This document shows positions 26,061-40,317 of a stretch of 64,000 bases of DNA, piece after piece. A model generated the notes under the pieces. That model made no database searches, was not told the origin of the DNA, and saw only the letters and a program-made list of their open reading frames with translations. Origin of the DNA: Apostichopus japonicus (taxonomy: Eukaryota > Echinodermata > Holothuroidea > Aspidochirotida > Stichopodidae); the NCBI RefSeq assembly GCF_037975245.1, contig NC_092562.1, positions 4,270,001 to 4,334,000 of the forward strand, read 5' to 3'. The stretch's first letter is position 1. The number at the start of each line of letters is the position of its first letter. Position numbers and translations under genes: made by a program.

Positions 26061-26551
26061 GGTTCTAGCATTGAATAGCATAGTTAATTGCAGGCAGTAT
26101 CGAAATAAATACCTTCTTAAGTTCACGGTTAAATGACATCAATTAATTTGTCGATTTGAATTGGTACATGTCGATAACATTCATTTGAAAACCAAAAGTG
26201 ACCTTCGAAAGAAGCGAAAATCACCGGAAAACGAAATAAAAAAGTTTTACTGCATTGACGCTGAATGGCTTTCCTATAACCGCCTATCACCTATCACCGC
26301 GAGATAAGAAAAAATGTGACACTTTAAAAGTTTGTTCATGGGCATGCGCATGCCACGCACTGATCTACACTAAGTAGATCAGTGTAGATCACTGATCAGT
26401 GATGCCACGCCAAACAGTTTGATCGTAGGTATACATGCGTTTGCACATATATGTGATCGATATACGCAACACAGATTGCGGCAGCGCTTGTGATATGGAA
26501 CTGCTTATCTGACCCTAAGCTATGACCATTGGTGCAAAGTAAATCACTTCC

Positions 26552-29500
26552 ATGACGATTGAAATTCAGTTAACGACACCATTTTTTATTATTTTATGTT
26601 CTTTATTGTACAATTATTTGCCTCCCTCGATTCGTTTTGGGCCACAGTCTGGTAAGTAAACATGCAAGCCTATCACTTGTCAGGAAAAAAACAAACTTTA
26701 ACTTTTACATAACACATTAACAGTTACTGTAGCCTAGTGTTAGGCTAGGTAACTTAGGCTAACCGAATTTTAATAAAACCATTTTTACGCATTTTATGAC
26801 TGATTTTTTACCCATTGTCAAGTAAATTGCTCTTATTTTAACATAGCCTGGGTTAGTAATATTAGCTTTTGTAGGTGTAAACAACATGTCATTAGCCTAA
26901 CCGTAGGCCTTTGCCAAGCCTACACATTTATATTTTACCTAAGTTAGGCCTATGCTAGCCATTTTGTTGAAATTGTGAGCAATTTTCGTACAGACAGGTA
27001 TCTAAGCTAGCAAATGGCAATTTCTGTCGTGCTTTAAACAAAAATTGGCCCTGAGGCTGTAAAACTAGGTTTACTGCATAACTCCACCTAGGCCTAGAGC
27101 GTCCAAAGTTCCAGTTCCTGCCATCCTAATTTTCTGTTTTCTTTTCTTGTAATCTCAAACTCAAGCTGTAGCATCATGGTCTGAATGGTCGGCATGGAGT
27201 AACTGTAGCGTTAGCTGTGGGGAGGGGGGATTCCAGCAGAAGATCCGGAGTTGTGAGAGTGAGGAGTCCATGTCCTGTCTGGGGGCCAACTTCGATGGTC
27301 GGGTATGTTCCATGGAACCTTGCCCAGGTAAAATAATGTATTAGAAAGTTCAAAAAGAAAGTGGGATTACTGCTTTCCTCATTTTTTTTTTTTTTCACAA
27401 TGAGTTCGGCTTTCAGAACAACAATTAATTGCAGTATGGTACTTGTTAGGCCTACGTAAAGATTTAACTTTTATATACAATATCTATAAAACTTATTTGT
27501 CACTTTAGCCCGCCAAACTTGCTGCAGAAATGATAATATCTGTTAGGATATCTTCAAGTATAAAACTTGGCAAATGAAAACCATTTGATAACTTTGTGAG
27601 ACACGAAAAAATTCTTGTATTGGGCCAAATAGTTATTGGTACGTGAAGCCGACTAGATGTAACAATATTGTTGTTTCAGGTAGATTGAGGAGTATGCAGT
27701 TATGTGTAAACATATAGCTTTGGTCAGAATGAAAAAGTAAGCCTGCACAAGGCAAGGAAGCTCTAATCCTAAACAGCCTCTCAACTGCAGAACTATGTAC
27801 TATGTTACCTAATTGAACTGAAGTGATAAAACACAGTTCATTCATACTTAGTAAAGATTCCTAAATCCTATTGGTCCATTCAGGTCAGCTGACCGTGGTT
27901 AATCCTGTGAGTAACGCACGGTAAAATTACGGGGCATCACTTTAATAAATCTGTGGTTATATGTAACCAAAAATGTTTTGTTTTATGATTTTTCCCCCAC
28001 ACAAATGGTAGTGTATGAATGAACGGGGTTAATCAACGGTCTAGCGTGCGTTACTCACATGATTAATGCACTCCGGGTGTTGATGCTATCGCTGGATGCA
28101 CTCGGGCTCCGCCCTCGCTTGCATTATCCCCCGATCGTGCATTAATCCTGTGAGTAACGCACGCTAGTCCGTTGATTAACCCCTTATTGTCAACTGACAA
28201 TTTTTCTTTGGTAACCCTTACAAAGATACATATGATTGGCTGCCCTAGTATACCAGGCCACAGTGTAAAGTAATCATTGAATGAACATCAACCAAAAGTA
28301 TCCATTAGCATGAATGAAACCAATTAATTTCTCCTATCTGCTATTAGTTTTGGTGTATTTATACGTACCAATACATGATCCAGCGTTGACTCATAACAGA
28401 ATCCATTTTCTGATGGTGTATCCATGCTGTTAATTTTGATCAAACAATTTTTTCTCTAAAAAAGTGGATGGATTTTGGCTGGATTGGTCCACATGGACAA
28501 ACTGTACCTTAGAGTGTGGAGCAGGCACCCGACACAGAGAAAGACAATGTCAGGATCCAATGTATGGTGGGGCCCACTGTGAAGGGGATCACAATGAAAC
28601 AGCAGCTTGCAATGTTGATCCATGTCCAGGTATGTGATGGAGATAATTTGAGAAAAAATTGTAACATTGCTCAGATTTTTCAGAGTAGTTGTAAGGTTAA
28701 GCTTGCAAATCGACAAACATTTTTAACGATTCATTATCTGAGTGAACATTTAAAAGTATTGTCAGTTTAAGGTGAAAAACATCTAGTTGAAAAAGGTCAG
28801 CATTTTTAGTATTTGCTGTTTAATTGGTCTATACCAACGAAACAGGTATAGGACTTAAAATTACAATGATTCTACAGACATGTGATTTAAATAATGGAAC
28901 GTGTGCTTTCAAGTGGATAAATTCATACCAGTTGGTCAATTAACAATCTGCATAGTGAAGAGGCCCATAGCCCAAGTAACCAATTTCAGGTCGGAGGAGG
29001 GGGAGGGGGGGGGGGGCACATCAATGCAGGAGGCTTAGCATCCTGGTAGAGGGGTCTAAGGAGAAGGATGTCCCTCTCGCTTATTTCAATGGGCTTAGAT
29101 GCCAAATGATGCAATACTTCCATCTTTTGTCACTACATTTGTAATCCATTCATCTGCTTGTATACAACCTTACCTTTTTCTATTGAGCTAGAAATTTTGA
29201 AAAATAAAGAATGATTTGTTTTTTTTGGAGGAGGGGGGTGGGGGGCACCTGGCTGATAGTGAATTGCTTAACTGCTTAATCCTTCTTTGCAGTCGACGGT
29301 GTGTGGACAGAGTGGACCGTCTGGCCACCGTGCCCAGTGTCTTGCGGTGGAGGGCTGCAGGTTCGGAACAGGACCTGTCTTGGGCCATTCTATGGTGGAA
29401 ACGAATGCAATGGCACTGACGAACAGTCGATGGACTGTAACACAGAGAATTGTCCAAGTAAGCAAAAAGAGAGAGGAGGTTTCTGTGATTCTACATAGAT

Positions 29501-32500
29501 ATTATATAGCACCAATGTTTGTATACACTATATGGTCGGAAAGATTTCCATCCAATTCAAATTTGACAACCTAACACGGTATTCCCTCCGAATTGTTATG
29601 AAGCAAATATTGATATGTTTAGCTGTCACATCTTAGATACACATTTCTAGTCTGCCACTTGTTAGAGTCATCGTTAACAAGGTATAACCAGGAGCAAGGA
29701 GTATGCAAACTATGGATTTAATTTCAACTTAAATTGTGTGACTTTTTCATGATTCTTCAAAGTAAAAAAGTTGGATATATAAATAGAATGACTGACATTG
29801 GAATATTTTCTTTAAAAGAAAAATTACAGTCAGATTAATATCCTCATAGTAATACCCCTGATGGGATTGTCCCCAAATATTCTAGAACAGTCCAGATTTG
29901 GTCGTCCAGGGTCCAACTTCTGGTAGGGCCTTTTGTGTGAGTGTTACTGTACCTTGAAGGAACCTCACAGGTGAATTTATTTGCAGTTAACATATTCTGT
30001 GAAACTTTGTTTGGACACTTCACACTTTTTTCTACTTTTCGCTCTGAATTTGCTGGCATTCATGTTGAAATATCTCTTTTAAACCTCAAATTGTCTTGAC
30101 AACAAATATGGAGTCTGCCAAACTTGACTGAAAAGTACATTTCTTGAGTGTTGTAGTCCCTGAAAGTGAATGTGTAAGGTTTACCCCTTAATAAGGCCAA
30201 AAATCATTGCTAGTCCAACTAATGGGACAAAAAGAAACATTTTTTGTATACCAATTTATAACTTTATTCAAATCTGTATAAGTTTTCTTTGTCTCATTTT
30301 GTTATTTGCGTTCATTTTTTTTGTCCTTCAGTTGATGGTGCTTGGAGTGGCTGGAGTGAATGGACTCTCTGCTCTGTCTCTTGTAATGAAGGCACCGAAG
30401 AACAACGGAGGTCTTGTTCCAGTCCTTCCCCACAATACGGAGGTCAGAACTGTCCAGGACAGAAAAAACGAAGACGGGTTTGCGTCCCAAAAATTTGCCC
30501 TGGTACGGGATCCCTCAAGTTTTTGCAGTGAAAAGTTTCTAAGAGCAATATATTCGCAGGTTCAGACAGATTTTTTGTTCAAATTTACTTTGAAATAGGG
30601 ATTTAAATCATTTTTGGGGGTTTATGAATCTATTGGGGTATTTTTAACTTGGCAGCACCATCAATTTTTGTATGCATGGTTTCCAATTGATTCATTTGGT
30701 TTTCAGTCAATGGTGGTTGGTCTCTGTGGTCTTCATGGTCAGAATGTACTCACAGCTGTGGATGGGGCACCAGATACCGGCAGCGTACCTGCACCTCCCC
30801 CGCCCCCATGTACGGAGGGTCATTCTGCGTCGGTACTGCCCAGGCTGGTGCTAGCTGCTTGATCCAGGATTGCCCAGGTATGGAATGGATGCTGGTCTCA
30901 CATTTTGTGTTCAACCAAGCTACATATATCTATATAGAGTTTCAACAATCAGAGATGTTACTATACTACCCTTACAATAAGTATATATACATAATTGCTC
31001 AATTTTTTTCTTGATTTTGGTTTAATCAGATCCCTACGGAGGTTTCTGCAGTAAAATATCTCAGGAAAAGAAAACTATTATAATTGTAAAAATGATGCAC
31101 AGAATAATAATATTTGCTGATTCACTTGCTCCAATTATCCTCTCACACAATTCTTACCGTTCTCAGTCCAAAGCTTTTTTTAAGCTTTTTAAGTCCCTGA
31201 CTTGCATACAATTCAGGCTAGTTGGGATATCTTGTCATGGTTGTATAATTAAATATGTTCAACTTCATTTCATCTATGTCAGTGCAGTTAGCTCTACCAA
31301 GGACATTAAATGTATATTTGATATTAATTATATACTAATGTTGATAGCCATTTAGTCTGAGAAAGTTTTATCTTATAATATAGACTGATGTTTGGATTCT
31401 GTACATGTTTGATACCCATACAGTGGATGCCAGGTGGGGCCGCTGGGGCCCATGGACTCCCTGTAGTCATACATGCGGTTCAAATGGTACCTACACCAGG
31501 ACCAGGCTCTGTAATGCACCCCCAGCTCTTTACGGTGGAGAGGACTGCACTGGTATAAACAATATGACCTCAGACTGTTATGTGACCAGATGTGAAAGTA
31601 AGTCCTAAATGACTTTCAACAAAAAAATTATACTTTTATGATTCTTGTTTTGTTCAATACTAATTCATGGTAGTTTGCAACTTCCTACAAGTATACTTCT
31701 TGGGCAGGATGTTATAGTTCAATAATCCTATTTTCTCTCAAAATATTTGTTTTACAGGCCCAGCTCAGATGAGCATATCAGTAAACTAGATCAGATATGT
31801 AAAACTGACTTCGTTGCACAGCTGCTGAAATTTTTTCCTGGAACAATTCGTACGGGTATCGCGTAGCAAGACGCTATGTTAAATGCCGGGAAAAATGCTA
31901 CACGAATGTAAACTGAAATCCTATTGATTGATATCACAGTGTTTTGCTATACACTGGAGCATATTATTTTCAGTGATATTTACAAGAAATATGATTCAAA
32001 AACCTAAAAACTTGCTATCAATACTAAAAAAAGGAAACATCAAAAAATAATTCCCTGATTTTGCAAACTATGTATCGAGCCTTGGATGTCTAATTTTGTT
32101 TGTCTTTTCTGATTTTCATTTTTTTCGGGTTTGAAGTCGATGGAGGCTGGTCTGACTGGAATCAATGGTCAGAATGTAGCCGGAGCTGTGAGACAGGCTC
32201 AGAGTTGAGAAATCGAACCTGCGACAACCCCCCTCCAACCCCACCCTACGGGGAAGACTGCCACGGCCCAAGTAACCAGTCTCGTGAATGTAACGTTCAC
32301 ATCTGTCCAGGTCAGTAACCATCTTCGGGGACAAAGTCTAGAGTGCCACGTTCATTTTCAAGCAACAATATTGAAAACAACTCTGAAACAATAATGTTAT
32401 AGCTACTCTATAAAACATGTATTTGATGCAACATTGTGAGTAAAATGTCAGCATTTACTACTATAGACTGAATGTATTTGGTGATTTTTTTTGGGGGGGG

Positions 32501-35500
32501 GCATTTGCAACCCTGTGTAGATTAGGTATGCAATGTTTTATTGTTGGATAGGAGTGGAAGTCAAAGAGGTGTATACATCTTCAGAAGGAAAGTGAAATTG
32601 AGGGGAAAATAACGATTTATGACTGAATTTAGTACACATGGGTTTCATTTAATTATTATAGAAAAAGAGGTTCTTAACATGAAATACATCAAGACACAAC
32701 TGAAATTATATATGGTAATTTATTCAAGAAATGCAAAATGTCATCAAAGAATGCCAAACTCTTGTAATTCAAAAGTCCAAATTTCGAGATGACAGACTAG
32801 AGCGAAAAATGTTCAATTTAAAGGGTGGCTTCTAATATCATGAGATTATCTCATTTTCAAATCAGAAGGTCAATTGGATTAGAAGTTGAAAAAATTTCTC
32901 TCAAGGAGAAAAAATTGAATGGAGGAAGCTGGAATAGAGTTTAAGATGTCTTGACTTGAAGGGAGCAGTCTTTTTATATCACACATTCATCTACTCTCAA
33001 TATTTGAATATTCAACAGTTCAGGGAAATTGGACGAGCTGGACGGGATGGTCAGATTGTCCTGTGACGTGCGGAGGCGACATCCAGACACGTTACCGCCT
33101 CTGCACTAATCCTCCTCCTCTCTTTGGAGGTGATCCTTGCCAGGGGGACATGAATGAAGAAAGAGATTGCAGTACAACTGGTTGTCCAGGTAACAGGGAT
33201 TGTCAGTCCAACAAGGACCAACAGATTAGTTGTCAGCCTAAATAATTTATTTCATTAGTCAAGAGATCCTATCAGAATATTGCCTTTTCCTAACAAACAA
33301 CAAACAATTTGTTTTGTCTAATTCTGACATTGCTCAGCTGCAAAACAAAAAGGGTGTGAGCAAAGTTTGATATATTTTTGTTTATATATGGAGAAGTTTG
33401 GCTGCTGTTTCAGTACATGAGCCTTATAATGAGGGTGGAGGGGGAGATTAGGCTTTTAGGGGTAAGCTCAGGAAGGTATCAACCAAGTTTAGCCTCCTAC
33501 TTTGTAAAATATATGATTGGACATGATGTTGCTCCTTTCTCTTCGACGTGATATATGAGAACTCTTCCATTACAATTGTTTTGACAGAGTTAATTACTTG
33601 TTATTGATGTTGTTGTGCTTTGGAGGTGGCAACAAGCTCAGATTTTTAGCATGCCCTTGCAGTCTGATGTAATTACCATCTGGTCTTATTACTAATATTC
33701 ATCTTCAGCTGATGCTAATTATCAATTATGCAAAACATATTTCCTTATTACATAATATATCTGTTTGTCTCTAAACAGTTGATGGAAGTTGGGCTTCATG
33801 GGAACCATGGTCTGAATGTACTGTGAGCTGTGGAGGGGGCAGCATGACCAGAGAGAGGACCTGTAGCGACCCTACACCCATTTGGGGCGGAGATGACTGC
33901 CCTGCGGGAGATGAAATCCAGCAGACGTCAACTTGCAACGGGTTCAATTGTCCAAGTGAGATACATTTTTGTGAAGAATGATTGTGCTGGTATTTAATGT
34001 TGAAGAATATTTCCCGCTATTTTTTTTTTTTTTAGTTTTTATTATTATTATTTTTTTGGGGGGTGGGGGGGCGATATGAAACTGTTAGATAATTTAAAGT
34101 CAATCCAATCAACAGAGCTCTAGTCAGAAAGCAGGGTTTGCTAGATTAATTAAGTGTTAAAATTTACATAAAGGGTAAGTGGAATATGCATTGAAGAAGA
34201 TGACTAGTGGAGCAGTCACTCACCGTTCGTTGTCATTTGCTCCTTTATTGAGTTTTGTAACGTTACAATATCTAAAAGAATTGCTGTAATCAAATGTAAC
34301 AGACCTGAGAGAAGAGATAGTAGTTAGTATGTGGACCTTATGCGACATATTTATAAATTACAGCCTAGTAATACTATAATATACTACTTTACTATACTAC
34401 TATACTGTTAAGCCTACCCCTAACTTCAGCTCACTATAGGAGCGCTGCTTGGGTTCCACATAAAGGGGTTACTGCAACAATCACAGACTGGTATAATTGT
34501 GTCAGTTAAAAGGCACATCTCTGGATCTTATACAGGTTTAATAAATTCACCTCTTGATTTGTTTTCAGTTGATGGAGATTGGTCAGAGTGGTCAGTCTGG
34601 GAGGCATGTCCAGTGACCTGCGGGAGCGTGGCCATTCACAGGAACCGGTCATGTGACAACCCCGTCCCACAGTACGACGGGAGAGAATGCCAAGGAAGTG
34701 AGATGGAGTCTTTGACTTGTGCAGATACCCCATGTCCAGGTACGCCACACATGGGTATAGATGTACAGTCCTTTTGTAATCTACAAGGTCAAAGGTCATC
34801 TGAGAATCATCCAATCACACAGCTGTCAACAGCTATACATAAATATATATATACATCGGTATAGATGTAAAGTCCTTTTGTAATCTACAAGGTAATCACT
34901 CAATCACACAGCTATCAACAGCTATACATAAATATATATACACATCGGTATAGATGTAAAGTCCTTTTGTAATCTACAAGGTAATCACTCAATCACACAG
35001 CTATCAACAGCTATACATAAATATATATACACATCGGTATAGATGTAAAGTCCTTTTGTAATCTACAAGGTAATCACTCAATCACACAGCTATCAACAGC
35101 TATACATAAATATATATACACATCGGTATAGATGTAAAGTCCTTTTGTAATCTACAAGGTAATCACTCAATCACACAGCTATCAACAGCTATACATAAAT
35201 ATATATACACATCGGTATAGATGTAAAGTCCTTTTGTAATCTACAAGGTAATCACACAGCTATCAACAGCTATACATAAATATATATATACATCGGTATA
35301 GATGTAAAGTCCTTTTGTAATCTACAAGGTAATCACACAGCTATCAACAGCTATACATAAATATATATATACATCGGTATAGATGTAAAGTCCTTTTGTA
35401 ATCTACAAGGTAATCACTCAATCACACAGCTATCAACAGCTATACATAAATATATATATACATCGGTATAGATGTAAAGTCCTTTTGTAATCTACAAGGT

Positions 35501-35529
35501 AATCACTCAGTCACACAGCTATCAATGGC

Positions 35530-35560
<31 letters not shown>

Positions 35561-38500
35561 TCGCATGTCGTGAGCTGGGTATCCCAAAAGGGTGGAGGAA
35601 TAACGCTTTTCCGAAAACTTTGTCACAAATTTGATTGGTATTTCACAACCCCTTATCCTACAGTGCTGGTTAATACCTCATTTTAAGCCTAATTTAATAT
35701 GCTTTCAGTGTGGAGAAACATGAGATCATACAGTGCTGTGTAAAAAAATGGCATCAGTTTGAATGAAAAATGCCAGGGGTGGAGGTGCAGGCGGATGCGG
35801 TGCAGGCGGATGCGGGAGTGAGCAATATATGAAAAATCATGGGCATAAGTTCAAATAACTGGTTTCTTTTACCATGCTTTTACAAATTTAGACAGGAAGG
35901 AATGTAAAAACAGTATTTAAGTTGATTTTTTCAACAATTGATACGCAATAAGTCGTGACTTTTGGTTAGAGTGCATATTTCTGTAATTTTGGCTAAAAGT
36001 CCATATGCAATGATGGAATGGGCATTCATTACCTTAATTACTGGTAATCCTATTAGTGAGCCAATTTGAATATTAAAATAAGTTATTTGTTAGTCTATTC
36101 TTTCATTTTTAAATTCATTTTCATTACTTCAAGTGGAGGAACCTACTATTTTGCTTTAACAAAATAAGCCATACATCTGGGTTAGGAGTGGAAAATTTTG
36201 GTAATTTCAGCCATTGGTATTGTACGCAACAAAGGAATGGACATTCAGTACTTAATCCCATAAATGAGCCAATTTAAATATTAATTGAGTTATTTGTTTG
36301 TCTTTTCTTTCATTTCATAACTTCAAGTAGAGAAACCTCCTAATTTGTTTTAAAATAAGTCATGTATTTGGGTTGGAGTCAAAATTTTGTTATTTCAGCC
36401 GTTGTATTATACGCATCAATGGAATTGATTTTCTTTACCTTAATTAATCCTATTAATAAGCCAATTTGAATACTTTAATGAGTTATTTGTTCTATTTTTT
36501 CATTTTTAATTGACTGTAACATTAATTGCAGTACCTTAAGAACTTGCTTGTGTATATATTTCTCTTCTTGACTTTAATTTCCTTAATGATAGAATAAACT
36601 GTTCATTAATTACACGTAAAAATGTCGTTGACCTTGCTGATGTAATTAGCATATGAACTTCTTAATGTAAAATATTTTGAATTATACCATTTGAAGTATT
36701 ATCATGTTCAGAACAAATCATCCAAATCTGGTAAATTTCTTGCATGAAATAAAAATTTGGTAGGTCATTTTGTGAAAAAGGTCCGATTTGAGAAAAACGT
36801 GTTTGAAAATTGAGATTAACATAGACGACTGTGTATTAATTAATTAGTAATTAAGGATTATCTCGAAAAATAAACATGTTTTATGGCTAAAAATGGTGTT
36901 AACTATTAGAGGCTATCAATATATACAAAATATCAAGAAATATGTTTTTTGCCATTTTTAACCCCGTTATTCAAAAGGTGCCCACCTTACGACATGCGAC
37001 CATATATATATATATGTATGTATATATATATGTATGTATATATATATATAGATATATATATATATATAGATATATATATATATATATAGATAGATATATA
37101 GATATATGTATGTATATATATATATAAATATATACATATATACATATATTGTCATTTATGTATAGATATTTATAAAAGCCTTATATTTTGTCATATAAGC
37201 ATAATTTTTTACTTCAAAAATGAGACATCAAACACAGCAACTTGTTCTAACAACATTGTAGCGGTTCTCTAGGTTTTATCTTACAAGTGTTCTATGTATG
37301 TTATGTTTTTATTAATAAAAATATACTTTTGCACTTTACAAAGGCAGTTGAGTTAATTTATAGTTTTAACCACATACCGAAGGCACATCAAAATTGTTTG
37401 CTTTTCATAATTTTTGTCTTTTATTTGGTTTAATAGTCCAGCTACTGAAGTGCAATGCTATGAGACATTAAGTATCACATAGGGTTGCATCGAGGGCCTA
37501 CTCCAGTACATAAGAAGTCTATCTATAGAACTTTAAGCCAGCTTAAAATCCATCCCAGCAGGAATAACTATGAAAGCAGACATGCTATAATGATACAAAG
37601 ACAAATGTGTGACAAAACATTAACGATTGTCTCACAACTTTTTTTCCGTTTCCGTCAGTGAATGGAAGCTGGTCTCAGTGGGGACACTGGGGTGAATGTA
37701 CAAAGTCATGTGACCATGGAATTAAGACAAGGACACGATCATGTTCAGACCCATCAACGGCTCACGGCGGCTTCAACTGCCGGGGAGATCAGACTGAAGA
37801 GATGGAAGATGACGTACATGGGACCTCATGTAACAGTATCCCTTGCCCGAGTGAGTTATACCTATACTTAGAATTAGTTAAAGGAGTGAGGACTCCCGCA
37901 CAAAGAAACGCCTGATGCCGGTAATCTGACCTAGTTTCGAATGAGGTGTAAGTGTTAGACACCACCATCGATCCCAGAAAATACACACACACCGCTTGCT
38001 TCTGTCGGTAATTAGACACTAGTGTACAGTCAATACATGCAGCTACGGTCAATACCCAGAACACAGTGTACATAGCAGCGATGGACATCTCAGGTCCAGA
38101 TAAAAGATAACACGGTATCACGTTTTATTACTGTCTGCATTTTGTAGCGACAGGATAAAAACTTCACTCGCAAGCAACGGAAAGTTAACTTTTTTCAGAG
38201 GGCGGCACGCGGTTTGGGGCGAGTCTTCACTGCCTTTTAAGAATCAGATGTGTTTGCTCGAAACTGCAGCTTAATATAATTGCTAAAGCGCGTTCTATTT
38301 TGCTTGTTACAGTCTAATTCCACACAGGTCATCAGTATTGGCCCCCCCCCCAAATATAAGCATGTTCATTTTTTCCATTTTTTTAAAACTTTTAAACAAC
38401 AAAGACACAAAATTTCAACTGTTCGTTGCCGCTTGTTGTTTGCAGTTTTGTATGACAATTGTTTTAATTATTCTGTGATAGTTCATGGCGGATTTACAGA

Positions 38501-40286
38501 CTGGTCGGAGTGGCCTCCCTGCCCAGTGTCTTGTGGAGGTGCATCCATAACCAGGAATAGGTCCTGCAGTAACCCAAAGCCCATGTACGGGGGTGACAAC
38601 TGCACAGGCGCACCCACAGACTCCATGATATGCAGTGGACTGATACAGTGTCCCAGTAAGTGCATTAACATTTAACTGATACTTGAGTTAAAGGTATGCG
38701 GTGGAATGACACAGTGTCCTAGTAAGTAAATATTCTTTTGCGGCGGCTGACTCCTAGATATGCTGTGGGTTTGACACAGTGTCCCAGTGAGGTAAATATT
38801 CTTTTGTGGCGGTAAATATTCTTTTGCGGCGGCTGACTCCTAGATATGCTGTGGGTTTGACACAGTGTCCTAGTAAGTAAATGTTCTTTTGTGGCGGCTG
38901 ACTCAAAGATAGGCTGTGGGCTGACACAGTGTCCCAGTAAGGTAAATATTCTTTTGTGGCGGTAAATATTCTTTTGCGGCGGCTGACTCCTAGATATGCT
39001 GTGGGTTTGACACAGTGTCCTAGTAAGTAAATGTTCTTTTGTGGCGGCTGACTTGAAGATATGCTGTGGACTGACACAGTGTCCCAGTAAGGTAAATATT
39101 CTTTTGTGGCGGTAAATATTCTTTTGCGGCAGCTGACTCCTAGATATGCTGTGGGTTTGACACAGTGTCCTAGTAAGTAAATGTTCTTTTGTGGCGGCTG
39201 ACTCAAAGATATGCTGTGGGCTGACATAGTGTCCCAGTAAGGTAAATATTCTTTTGTGGCGGTAAATATTCTTTTGCGGCGGCTGACTCCTAGATATGCT
39301 GTGGGTTTGACACAGTGTCCTAGTAAGTAAATGTTCTTTTGCAGCGGCTGACTCAAAGATTTGCTGTGGGCTGACACAGTGTCACAGTAAGGTAAATATC
39401 CTTTATGGCAGTAAATATTCTTTTGCGGCGGCTGACTCCTAGATATGCTGTGGGTTTGACACAGTGTCCCAGTAAGGTAAATATTCTTTTGTGGCGGCTG
39501 ACTTGAAGATATGCTGTGGACTGACACAGTGTCCCAGTAAGGTAAATATTCTCGTATAAGTGACTCTAAGATTTGCATTGGACTGACAGAGCGTCCCAGT
39601 AGGTAAATATTAATGTGTAGCTGTCTTTAAAACATATGCAGTGGACTGACACAGTAAACGAATAAATTATACCTTTCTTGAAGCTGACATTTGCAGGTAT
39701 AGACACAATATCTCAATGCTTATTCACCAGATGTAGCTACATGATTGTCAATTTTAAACGGACCTGTAATATTTAGTAATAGCTAGTAGGTAGCTAAGGT
39801 GAATAAGGGAAGGGGGCTGTGATGGTGGGTGGGGGAGTTAAAATAAGATGGGTGCATCTACATAATAAATGATACATGGAGAAACACTGTTATTACTGTT
39901 ATAGTCAGGTTATTATGAAATACTTTGGTGACATTCTTAAAACTGAGGATACTGTTGTCAAATAAATCATGGTAGACAAATCAATTTGACTTCAATCTCT
40001 TTAATCCTATTTTCCCCCTCCAGTGGACGGTAATTGGGGTCGATGGCTAGACTGGGCCCCCTGCAGTAAATCCTGTGAGGGCGGGATCACCTCCCGGATC
40101 CGTCTCTGTAACAATCCTTCTCCTCTATACGGAGGGAGAATCTGCGAAGGATCAAACGATGCCACGATGTCCTGCAACTCTTTCTCTTGTCCTGGTGAGT
40201 ATACAACATCTTTCATGACTCAAATGTTTCGATGATATCTATCCCTCCTTTGATTGATCAGAAATCAATATAATTATCCAAGTTAG

Positions 40287-40317
<31 letters not shown>

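Larger units (their letters stand above)
24947..26551. other. Divergent intergenic region between methyltransferase and TSR gene
   Basis: This is a shared upstream region of two head-to-head genes. It contains a TA microsatellite (25546-25714) with interspersed TATAGGC units, a tRNA-like SINE (about 25785-26060), and clustered hairpins at 26355-26402 just upstream of the thrombospondin-repeat gene start. No TATA box can be assigned securely in such AT-rich DNA. Confidence 0.5.

Noticed and set aside
34753-35530. Regularly spaced repeats resembling a CRISPR array
   Set aside because: Whole 89-bp units repeat with no unique spacers, in an intron of a eukaryotic gene.
36942-37155. Tyr/Ile-rich reading frames on both strands
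   Set aside because: Translation of a TA microsatellite.
38754-39578. A 274-codon minus-strand reading frame, the longest single-exon frame in the window
   Set aside because: It lies wholly in the exon-13-derived minisatellite. The 150-bp period is a multiple of three, so one open unit stays open throughout.
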